Source: Gigantopelta aegis
Taxonomy: Eukaryota; Mollusca; Gastropoda; Neomphalida; Peltospiridae
Length of the DNA stretch: 64,000 nt
Assembly: GCF_016097555.1 (NCBI RefSeq)
Contig: NC_054702.1
Span: forward strand, 68,696,195 to 68,760,194
Direction of reading: 5' to 3'
Part shown: piece after piece, positions 1 to 12,600 of the stretch
Layout of the letters: every line of letters starts with the position of its first letter
Position numbering within the stretch: position 1 is the first letter of the stretch
Notes under the pieces: model-generated
What the model was told of the DNA's origin: nothing
Databases searched by the model: none
Seen by the model: the letters and a program-made list of their open reading frames with translations, nothing else
Position numbers and translations under genes: made by a program

Positions 1-515
1 GAACACTAAAGGATGGTAAATATCATTAGTGAAAGCCAAAAGTCTTTGTCTAAAACCATCCACTTTTAAAAAAAAAAACAATACAAAGTTAGAACTTTAC
101 TTTTTGTCTGTATAATACAGACTTTTTCAAGAGTATGAGGAGAAACAGAAAACTCACAGGTATAAAAGGTGTAGTACTGTAACAAGTGTTTTTGGCTAAA
201 ACTCAAGTATAGTTAACCAGTCAATACAACTACAGAGGAATCAGACCATAAGAAATATTATTAGTAAATTCAATGAGTAATAGGCTGTATTTTATTATAT
301 AAATTTAGCATCAGATTTGCATTGCAAAGATCCAATATGAAATCTTTTCTTTAAACAATCTTTGAAAGTAAAATTTGTTTTTAAAAAAATGGTTCTCTCG
401 TTGAAGAGAGTTAACAAAAACTGAATGTAATGCCCAGTTAGAACCTTTGGAAAGAATTCTCTGTCTGTGTGTCAAGAACAAATTGCTTTCAAAATTAATA
501 TTTTTCTGTTTCTAG

Positions 516-623
516 ATAAGTTTCCAGTTCGTGTTCTGATGGCAACCTCCGGTCAGATTATTGAGGCAGATATAAGTCAGAACATGGACAAGACCGTAGT
601 CAACTTTGTGTCCAAGGCTACAG
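516..623 (+). CDS. ROS1: ROS1-like exon 1 of window: propeller start
   Basis: Acceptor TTTCTAG, donor CAG/GTATGT. It reads [18 protein letters not shown], the first blade of a YWTD-type propeller. It enters in phase 1, so an earlier coding exon must lie outside the window; it leaves in phase 1. Confidence 0.85.
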
Positions 624-3600
624 GTATGTTCCTCACTATTAATTACATTGTTTATTTACAATACATTTTTTTGTTTGTTATATTCACATCCATTGTAAAA
701 CCCCCATTTTTAGAATTTATATTCAAATGATATGATGAAGTTTTTTCATTGCCCTCATTCTCCAGACTATTGACATATAAATGTTTCAAGGTGTGAGATT
801 CACCCTAAAGCTGGGGTACAGGGGATGCAAGTGTCCAGGGTGTCGTCCTAGTAAGGTGTATCTTTGTTTTCATTAAAAGGCAATGGCAACATAAAGATTT
901 TCCAAACTGAATGTTTCTTCTTGTTTGACTGTGTACATTTTTTGTCTTTTTGTTTTCACTATCTGACAATGGCAACACAAACATTTTCTAAGCTAAAACT
1001 TTCTTCTTTTTTGTACAAGACCATAAGAGTGTACCTTTTTTGTCTTTTTGTTTTCACCATGTGACAATGGCAACACAAAGAGCTTTTAAACTGAAAGTGT
1101 TTTCTTCTTTGAGTGTACAGTTTGGGTCTTTTTGTTTGATTTTAGATATTTCTTGGCACAAGGATAAGCTTCTCTGGACCTCCAGTTCCGGAATTCTGTC
1201 TGTGTATGACCGCAGTACTGGCTGGCGATACAGTATTCAACACGTGAATTACGCAGCATGTGTTGCCTATGATTGGTTGGGAAAGAAAATATTTTGGTCA
1301 GAACCACAGCAGGGTGTGGTGAGTACAGTTTTTCATTTTAAGAAGAGTTGTTTTGCTAAATATTAAATACCTGAAATCTATTTTATTTTATAATATATTT
1401 TATGGCTTATGTTAAGGTGCTATAATGTTGTTAACCTTTACAAAAGTGTTATAGAAGGTGACCTCTTTACAACATTTTTTGCTGTCAGGTTCTCAACCAG
1501 TTTCCTCTAAATTCTTAAACTTATTTAAATATTTGTTGTTGAAATTTTAAATATTTTTTGTTGATGTAAGTAATATTGGATTAATTAAACTGAAATATTT
1601 TAATGAGTCATAATTTATATTCAGTTTTGAAAATTTTAATATCTTTAAAAAACAAAAATGCATATATTGATCATACAATTATGTACTTCTTTATAAATTT
1701 CCAGATAAAACGGACAGACATAAATGGTCTCTCTAGCGATTTTATATCTCAAGCTGCAGCTCGGGACATTGTGATTGATTCCATAGCCGGAAGAATCTAC
1801 TGGGCCACAATGAACTCCATTGAGTCATCATTTCTCAATGGAGAAGACCACATCGAGATCTTCTCAGTTCCGTACTTCTCAGGAAAGCATGTGATCAGTG
1901 TGGCCTTGAACTTTGACATGAAGAAAGTCTTGTGGTATGTGAAGTCGTTTGAGCACCAGGATCTGTTCATGGCTGATCTGATTAGCGGAGAAGGAACCAA
2001 CACGGGTGATGTCATAGCGACAGTGAGACCAGCAGGCGACTTCAGGAGTATCTCCAGGTAACATATTTACTGTTAAAGGGACATACCCTATTTTTTAAAC
2101 ACTGAGGCATATTTTTTACTATTCGAGCCATTTTTAATAACTGAAATCATACTTTACTTAGATTTTATTGCTTAGATGATCAATTTCCGTACATTCGAAG
2201 TGATTTTGGTCATCCTGGTGTTTTTAATATCACAAAATGCATTTCTCATTTTAAAAACGCACATGCTTCTGAGAAGTAATAGTTATATAGCCGAGTTTTA
2301 GTCTATTTTAGAGGATATTTCACCATTTCAAAGTCACAGACTCCTGTTTCACACAATTGTAACTTTATCCAAATGTATTAAAGATTTGTAGATTAACTAA
2401 ACTTAGTGTTAATTTTCACGGGTTGAAACTAGAGGCCTGTCCCTTTAATGACTAAAGTTTGTTTTTACTAGTTCAAGTTAATGCCAACTTGCTCAGCTCT
2501 CCTTTACTAAATTAAAAAGATTAATTGTTGAAAGTTTAAAACAAAAAAATTTGTTTTGTTTAATATCACTACTAAAGCACATAGATTTATTAATCATATC
2601 TGTACAACATTTCGTAATTTTAACATAATACTAGTAGTCTTCGAGGAAAAGTAACTAAATCTGTTGAATGCTGAAATGAGTATCATATGAGTGAATTATG
2701 TCCATGTGAAATCTTTATCAACAATATTATACATCTTTAAAAATACATTAGGGCAGGACGTAGTCCAGTGGTAAAGCACTCGCCAGACCTGTCAACCCTC
2801 CCGGATTCCGCGGGAGTCTCCCGGTATTTGATCAAATCTCCTTACACCTGTGCGGGAGACAGTTTCTCCTGTTAAATGACATTTTTGTAAGCATAAAAAA
2901 AAAAAATCGATCCTCTTTTGTCAAAATACCGTAAGGGAAGTAACTCTACCTTTTTTTTCTCATTCAGAAAATGTCGACTACTTTCGGTTTCTGAGAATGT
3001 GACAGGCCGAATTGTCCCGACTGTTTAACCTTTGCCGAAGTGAGAATTGTGGGATAGCCTGTTTATATTGTTAAAAAAGCACATGGAGTTTATAAAATGA
3101 CGTGTTATTATAATGTTTGTTGTCATCGTAATGGCTACGAAGCGTGTTGCCGCTAATTCAACAGGCTGTGTATTGACATTCAGTGTTGCATATATATATA
3201 TATATATAAAAAAAAACTATCCAATTTAGTTCTAATAACACCTCTGAATTGTAAAATATCTTCCCAATGGATTACATAATGCAATTATGACGAATCTGAA
3301 CTGCCAGGCTCCGAGTTGACAGCACGATGCATGTTAAAATCACATGTCACAGCAAGACAACGAAAAGACCAATTAGCTGTATAAACATACTTGTGTCAGT
3401 TAATTTTGTATGTTTGTGCAGTAAAATGTTGGTTATACGGGTACTCTTCAAGAAATTATTTTTGTACAATTAAAAAATGTTGTGTCTGACATTGACATAA
3501 AGTTACTCACGGAAATGGGTATAATTCCGGTATATTTCATGCGATGTCCATAATGAGGTTTTACTTATGATTAATGAAAATACAATGTTTATTGCATCAT

Positions 3601-6600
3601 TATAATGATTTTAAATGAGTACCACGCCACCGTTCCTCATAGTAACTGAATATTAATTTATAAGATTTATATAAATTTTTCTTTGGTACTTAGGTACACT
3701 AACCACAAATAATGTAACGCAACCTGTAACTGTAAGGCTGTAAGTGTAATACCGTAAATGTACTAATTAAATTTTTTATTTCTTGTTCATGTTCTTAATA
3801 TTTTTGGATAAAATATTATAATTTTTTTAAATATGTATTAAATCATAATAATATTTAAACTTTAAAAAAAAAAAAAAAAGTTTTTAAATTTTATTTTTTA
3901 TTATTATTTTTTTTAATGCCAAGATCTAAGGTTAAGAAGTATATATGACATTATATAGTATTCATATAACTTATTGTAATAATGTTTTTTTTTAAATCTT
4001 GCGATTTTGGGTTAAATTGTGTGAATTAAAAAAATCTCCTGCTTTTTGACAAAATCTCCTGCTTTTTCAACACACACCTCCTGCTTTCTCTTGACTAAAG
4101 GTTGACAGGTCTGGCACTCGCCTGATGCACAATCGGTCAGAGATCGATCACCATCGGTGTCCCATCAGGCTATTTATCACTCTAGCCAGTGTTCAACGAC
4201 TGGTATATCAAAGGATGTGGTATGTGCTATCCTGTCTGTGGGATGGTGCATATAACAGATCCCTTGCTGCCAATAGAAAAATATAGCGGGTTTCTTCTAA
4301 GACTATATGTCAAAAGTACCAACTGTTTGACATCCATTAGCTGCTGATTAATAAATCAGTGTGCTATAGTGGTGTTGTTATTCAAAACAAACTTCAACTT
4401 TCTTTATTAAATTACAAAGATTACCTGTTGAAAGTTAAAAAGTAAAAGTTTATTTTGTTCAATAACACCACTAGAGCACATTGATTTATTAATCATAACT
4501 ATGTGATGTCAGACACTAATATAATAGTCTCAGAGGAAAACTTGCTACATCTGTTGAATGCTGAAATGAGTATCATCTGAGTAAATAATGTCCATGTGAC
4601 CTCTTGATCAACTAGATTTATATGTCTTTAAAAATACATTGTGAAAAAGAATACACCGAAGATTGTTTGTTTACTTACAGCACAAACTAATCTCAACAGA
4701 GATGGTTCTTCCTTTTGTTTTAAGCTACAAGATATTAGACTAGACAGGCTTACATTATCTCCACCCCCACCCCAGTTTCATCTACGTATGAAGGGAAAAC
4801 ACTTTTTTTTCTGAAAGAATGGTAAATGTAATTTTGAAAATGGAGGAAAAACAACTTTTAAAAATAGTTTATTCATGTCTGCATAATTGTTTGTAACTAT
4901 TGTACTTCAGAAGTGATGTCTACTAAACATTTAAAATAAATGTGTGTAAAATGTTTAATTTTTAATTAATTATTTTGGTAATAAAAACCATATTTCTGTA
5001 ATGGTCTGACCTGATGTTTGAATGAGACAGTGGTTTTGTTTTTATTGCGTTTTATCATTGTGTTTAACCTTTTGCTTATTGGAATGAGGACGGCCACCGA
5101 CGTACCTAGTTGTTGAATGTCAGTAGGGTGAAATAATTGCTTTCATTTAGCTACAGCTGATGGTAATAACAGGAGGCAATCTTGTCATCTTGTCATTTTG
5201 TTCGTTTAATATACTGCTGCTGCTGCTGTCCATAATTGAATATAGACTGCCTCATTTCAGACATAGGGCTGCCACACATCAGTTCAGTGTCTAATATAGT
5301 CAACAATTTTAGTAATCAGATTTTAAAAGTCTTTCTGAACAAAGTTAGTACAAGATGAATGGATGGATGGATGGGTGAATGGATGGATAGATGGGTGAGT
5401 GGATGGATGGGTGGGTGGGTTAATGGGTGGATGGATGACAAATGGATGAATGAATGAATAAATGAATGATGAATGAATGGATGAATATATGTCCCAAAAT
5501 TAATGAGAAAAATCTAATGTTTCTACTCATGACCTATATTGTACAAAATGATATAAAAATACAGGAGCAAGTTGCAAGAATGTACAAGTTGCTCTTGTCG
5601 GTTTGGGGTAAAACCTTGACTTTTGAAATCAGGATTCAGGTTCATCATAATTCAATCTGCCATAATTATTGGAAAAAGCAAAGAAAGGAATGTTTGATCA
5701 ATGTTTCTTTCATTTTATGCTGAATACTGTAGTTACTGAATGATACATTTTAAAGTGTGTATATTATAAATTGTATGTAACAAAGTATGTGTGGAGAGGC
5801 ATTAATGTAGGCCAATGGCCTGTTTGCCAATCCATTTCTTTTGGGAAATAAATATTGTCTAACCCATACATTTTAAAGTGAATTTTAAAGCTGCTTTTTT
5901 TCATTTCTTTAATTAGGTGGTCTGGCCTACAATATTATTCACATAGACTATTCTGGATGGATCAGGCTAGTGCCTTGGTTGTTGGAAACATGGAATGTAA
6001 CTACACGTCAGTGATTAGCCCTCGCAACATTAGTGTTACAGCTTTTGCTGTGATGCATCCATCCATGCATGGCTATCCAGGTTTGTAATTATTATGAGGG
6101 CTTTAGATTCAGTGGTGATTAGATTTAAACTCTGGAGTCAATGGGTAAACCAAATGGTTCAGTTGTCAATATGCAATGTGGCTTAATTCCTTTTATTTGG
6201 ACTTATTCAGGACAAAGTTTTGTTTCAACTGGTTTTAAAACTTAAAATGTGAATAAAACTAATTAAAATCTTATGTGAAAATTATGTATGTGAATCAGTA
6301 TTACATGAACTCAATAGCCGATGTATTTTTCATGCTGGGATGTCATTAAACATCTATTCTATTTTAGTCTGTATTACATGAAATTTGCATTGTGTGAAAA
6401 ATAAGAATTGTCTTGTTTAATTTTTCAGCTGGTTTAAATGAAAACAATTTACGAGTGATACCAAATCCAATGAAACCATCATCTGTAAAGGTGTCTGGAC
6501 CATGGTCTAGCTTTAACTTGACCTGGAAACGGTCGTCAGAAGTCAACCATGGACAGGTCTTCTACAAGGTGTACATTCAGATAGCCCAGCATTCAACTCA

Positions 6601-9600
6601 CATTGTAAGTTGTTTCAATTGATTCACTGTAAGATATGTTAAAGCAAAATACTTTTTTTTTTTTCAACTTGTGCTCCATGAATGGATATAAAACAGAGAC
6701 AATTCCAAAATTTAATGCTACCCAAAAACTGTTCATGTCCTCGTTCGTTGGTGAAAAGGTCAAACTAGGCTTAAAATAAAACCTACATTTGAGACACTGC
6801 GAAGTTTTCTGGATTTTTCTTTTACTGTCTTTTTTTTCATCATTAATCAAAGTTTGTGATGTGTGCTGTCATATCTGTAACAAAGTCCACATAAAGACCT
6901 CTTGCTGCTTATATAAATGAGGTGATAGCAGTTTTATTTTTCTCCTCATTTCTGTCCCAATCGATACAACAGACATTTGTCGGAGGTAGCAATCGGGATG
7001 GACATGCCTGAACCATCGGTGGATATAGACATGTAAATGGAGTTTGGATTGGTTGGCTTATTTTTCTCATTTATTAGGTCAAAAGTTGCAATTACTGATA
7101 AAACATTAATTTTCCATTTATTTTTATTGATTCATTTACATAATGCAGCATGTGTTACTATTGTAGGTTACATCCCAGACATGGCACCCCATAGAAGGCC
7201 TTTCACCTTATACTTTGATGTCAGTCTCCATTCAACCGTACACTTACTGGGGATATGCAGACCCTACCAGAGTGTCAGTCCGTTCCCCTATGTCAGGTAC
7301 ATATTCTATAGTTGTATAGAATTACATTCTTGTGACATCATATACCATCTGGACTTACTTTAGTTCTTTAAGGTAGCATAAAGGTCTATCATAAAACTAG
7401 ATTTTTAGTAATATTGTCTACTAAAAGTATTTTAATTCTTACAGAGTTAGATAAATAAGAGTTGAAAAATTGTATTAAATATTGTTTTAAAGGAAAACCA
7501 TGGAACTATGTTTATCAGATCTTAATATTAAGTAGATGTCAGTGAAACATATATACAAAACTTTGTATCTAGTGTTTATGGGATGAAAAATGTGGATGCT
7601 AAATTTGAGTCCAAGTTCATATTGTACAACCAAAAGAGTTTTACTTACATGGAGCCATTTTATAAGCTAAAGTGCCACGTTTTGACATTTTTATTAGAAT
7701 AAATTTATCTTGTGATCTCACAAGACATAAAAAAAGATTCAAAAGAATTTTATTTTAAAGAAGATTTGGGGGTGGGATCTAGCTCATTACATTAAATGCT
7801 CGCCTGAGGTGATTTGGTCGTAGGATTTTTTCTCTCATTTCAATAGTTCTTCCTTAATAGGGTAAATAAAAAGTCATAAATGTCCACTCTGTGGTAAGTT
7901 AAATAATAATAAAATATATATTTTGCACAACAGGTTATAAACTAGTACAAGAATTAGCATATTGTAATTTGCCTGTATTTTGTAACATGTTGTTGATCAA
8001 TGACAAACAGAATTTAGCTGCAGTACTATCAAACAAAGATGTGCCAATTTTCTAGCAGTATTTTTGTCCAGCTTTTAAAGCATTGGATTATTCATCTTCA
8101 GCAGTAATGTATGTTTTTAGATAATGGTTTGTTTTCAGTTGTTAGGAAACGTTCAGCATCTCCTGAGAATGAAACAAGTGAGCTGGTTCTTGTTGTGGAC
8201 CCCTCCTCACATTAACAAATACTCTTCTGTTTTCTTGTGTTAACTCTGTTTAAGTCGTGTCCCCCTCCCCACTCATCAGTGAAAGATTCATTCCATTGCA
8301 TGGCTATATATGCATTTTATATGTTCCTGTAATGCACACTGTTCTCATTTTAAACAGCTATCATTGTTTTCATCTCAATAAAATATAATAGCATTGTAAA
8401 TATTGAAAAAGAAAGAGATGTCATTTTCAGGCCATAGGATTTCAAATTTCATGGGAAACACTTTTTCAGTTCCATGCCTTGTGATCATGGGAACCCACTG
8501 GAAACTGTTTTTAAGTTCTGTTGAATAGTCGTACTCGATATAATCATCATGGCAAACAAAAGTTTGGTTCCATGAGTTTACCGACACATTACCAACATGG
8601 TACCAGAAACAATTGTTTCTGTGAAATCTGAAGGCCTGCATTTTAAGTAATGTTCAACACTGTAAATAATTAACAGTAATCAATCAAAGCTGGACATGGT
8701 GATCCAGTATAAAAATCCATTGAAATTTTTTTTTTTTATAAAATTCCAATCTGTTAAAACTTTTGTTATAAATGCTTGGATTAGTCCAAATCATATAACA
8801 TAAAAAACTGACTTTCATAACTGCCATGAACTTCAATTGAAGAAAGAGTTTGATTGTTATTTCAAGATATTTTGTATTGATGAACTAGTTATACAGCTGG
8901 AATTATAAGATTTTTAAATATATATATATAGATGTGAACCACAGAACTGCTTTATACACTAGGTATGAACAGCTTCGTGCTTATGTACCATGAATGTCAT
9001 TCATGCATTGTGTAAAGCAGTTTTGTACTTCATACTTCCATACACATCAAAAGTAATAAAGCTCAATTCTTGAATGGACGTTCAGTGTGACATTGTATGT
9101 TGTGTGATTACAATAAAGGAAGCAGAGAATCAGATTTAAAAGTAAAAAATAAATTCAGTTCAGTTGTATATTATGGAATGACTCAAAATACTAAGTGATA
9201 CATAATGTGGAAGTTAATGACGTATTATCATTACGGTACTTGCATGTCACATATCTGATGTTTGAAATTATCATTTATATATATATTAAACTTGTAAAAT
9301 AACTTACAACATTTGATATTGTTCCTTAAATACATATACTCAAATATGGCAATATAAAATAATTACATTTGTATTAATTTAGAACTATGAACTACAGTTT
9401 TGGAAAATAAAACTAGCTTGAATTTCCTTGGCAATAAAAATTCATTTTACTATCATAAGCATGTAAACATCATTTGCTATTAATAATGTTTTTTACTGAC
9501 AATGATGTACCAGAAGTGAAATGTGATTTAAGGTAACATTGAGTGACATGCTATCTATTTTAAACCAGATAAACATTGCAACATGTTTTTTTCGCAATGT

Positions 9601-12600
9601 GTACATTTCTGCAATGTGTATCTGCAGTTAAAATAATGTGTGCATATAAATTTCATGACTTGAGGTTGGGTGTGAACATCACTAAATTATACACAAACAT
9701 TTTTATTTACCAGTTTACGGTACCTATTAATTAAATTCATTTAACCTGTTAAAAAATGTACAGTTACTTTTGTGTGTGAGTATGACTATGTTGCTATTAA
9801 TATTATACTAATGAACAAAAAGTAAGTTTACATTGAAAATAGTAAGGGTTTTTTTATTCATGAAGAAAATATTGGCCAGTTTTCATATTTCATGTGTTAA
9901 AAAGAAATAGTTAAGTTGTTACATATATTTGGGTAATTTACTATACACAATAATATTTTTTCCATAAATATTAAATTACACTCAAGTGATGTTTTGCTTC
10001 TGTGACCTTTTTAGCTGAAAGCTGATTTGATGATATTGTTGTTAAACTAAACTGTCCATAGTGTACTCTCTGATCTGACAAAAAGAAGGAACTGATATTC
10101 TGTTTTAAATCAAGTTTTTGGAGGTTGCTAAAACCCATGAAAACATGATGTGGGATTATCTTACTCTATTGTTTATAACTTCCCCAATCTTCATCAAATT
10201 ATCTTTGGAAGGATGTTGACAAAATTGATGAAAATAGTTTGATTTTTCTTAATACAGAATGTTCAATTTTGTCAGATTAGAGATAGGACTTACAAAGCAG
10301 TGAGTCTTACATACTCATATTTAGTATACAATGTTAAGTTTGTTAGAAAGTTATGATTTATTGTTTTAGTGCCAACACAACCACGGACTCCAAGAGTTTA
10401 CGTCACTCAGCGGAAAAATGCCACCACATCCAAGCTGCTTCTTGCTGCAGACTTCCGTTGGTCAACACCAATCATCATTAGTGGTATTCTAAGTCACCAC
10501 ATTGTGTATCACTGGATAGAAGGACATGCTAGTTCCCCACGACATGTCCAAACCTCAGGAATTGCCAGGCATTTTATTCTGAATAACCTGATTGCAAACA
10601 AAACTTACTTCTTTCAGGTAATCAAAATTAAACAACTGTGAAACCAAAATTTATCTATTAATGCATATTTGTTGGCGTACTGGAAAACAGAAAACTATCC
10701 AACAGTATCATAATTTTCAACAAGTTAAAATAATAGTGAAATATGAAAACTAATATATATGGTCTGTGAATGGATAGCGTCCTTTTTCCTGTTTAAACCA
10801 CAATGCAAACTCAAGATGATGATTATTAATGGTTCTTTTGTTTTGCTTCTACTTTGTCATTAAACTACTGGAAGTTTTTCTGATGTTTTTATGTTTTGAA
10901 ATGACATATCTGCAATCTGTCAAGATACATGTACATCCTCTGATTGATCTGTCTTTATGTTAACAAAGCTATAAATCCAGTGTGTTATCAAGCTATTTTT
11001 AGTATACTTTGTTGCATTAACATTAATGAGTGATGCATTTTCTTCTGTAGGTACAAGCCTGCACTGATGTTGGGTGTGGACCAAAGTCTGATATTGTCTC
11101 TGCAGTAACTGATGGTAAGTCTTGTTCTTTTCTGCAAGGTCACTAAAAATAATTTTACTGAATATAATTCAGTAGTAGACAGTATTAATTAAAATGAGTA
11201 TATATACTGTGTGGTGGCAGTGGATTTCTAGCTAGTCTTGTCCTCTGCAATACATGTTGCAATTACATAATTTTTAGCACCCACTGGCCTATAATTTAAC
11301 AGTGTGCTAATTTCAAAACACACTTTGCTACAGTCTGATTTATTCTGAAGGTTATCTTTATAACTGGTGTTTTTCAGCTGTGAATCCAGTTCCCAGGTTA
11401 CTGATAGCCACAAAGTCATCAGTACGACTTTCAGAAATGGACGGCCATCTGAACTCAACTGTCATGTTGCCAAGCATTTCACCATCAGCAATGGCTTTCC
11501 TAGCTCAGGATGAGAGAACATTTTGGATAGAGGATACCAGTGCTTTGTACGTTTCTCAGGGTGCCAAACAGATATCTGTGAGTACTTAATGTATACTAGT
11601 TTACTTGTTTGCACCCCTGTATAGTTTTTGTCTTACCTTTATGAAGTAAAAAGGCGAGATATGGGTATTTCTTTTCCAACAGTGGCAATGGCATCAGTAG
11701 CAACTTTCACAGTAAATTTTTAATTTAAAATTTTGCCTTTAGATTAGTTTCTCACAAACTATAAGTTCTAGGTCAATAAAACTTAGTTAATATTTGCATC
11801 TATGGGGGTTCATCACAGTGCACCAAGAAGGTTCATGGCAGGCAAGCCATTTAATTCAGCAGAATTCTTGTAAGTAGATTATTTTTATAGGCATTGTAAA
11901 ATAGGTATATTTTTTAAAATTTAATTCAAAGCATTTGAAAGTTAAATGCTTTTAAATGTCCTGTATTTTATTTTTTTCTTCCAGCTGCAAGATTTGAATG
12001 GTACAGGCAAGGACCTTAGCATGGACTGGATCAGCAGAACTCTTTATGTTGTGGAGGAAGAAAGTAAGATTAGGAGCAGAATCATGGGATACCATATTGA
12101 TCAGGATACTTATGAACAGATTCTATTTCGGGACAAATCTGTTGGCAGTGTGGTTACAGATCCTTACACAAGGTATGTCAAAGTTAATTTATTTTAATAT
12201 CACTTTTGTGTATATTGTTACTCATTTAATCCATTCTTACTGTTGTAATAAGCATTGCATTTGTAGTTCAAAGTTATGAAGGTTTTTGTTTGTTTGGGTT
12301 TTTTCTGTACCTCCAGGTATCTTTAAATTAAGCTCTGTTTTAGTGGAATTATAGTACCTCACATATTGTTGTAGATGGCATATACAGATAAAGTTTTTGC
12401 ATATTTTTAAAAGTTATTTTTCTCAGTTTATAATGTCTGTTTTTGTTACTTTCAGTTCACTCTTCTGGACTGAGAAAGATTCTAAAGGTCAAGGTCACAT
12501 ATTTCATAGCAGCACAAGTGGAAATAATGTTATTGATCTTATTGGAGGTCAAAGGTTGGAGGGTAACAGGAAAAAGCGAGCCGATCCAAGATGCAACTGT

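Noticed and set aside
1..515. First coding exon or promoter of the receptor
   Set aside because: No signal peptide or start is visible; the exon at 516 enters in phase 1, so this is intron.
2757..2783. tRNA gene at the A/B-box-like sequences (also at 37062, 42882, 44300 and others)
   Set aside because: All belong to SINE heads; no complete cloverleaf with an acceptor stem is formed, and the same body follows each.
5466..5723. Open frame after the GGAT microsatellite as an exon
   Set aside because: Composition is intronic and it does not join the receptor exons in phase.
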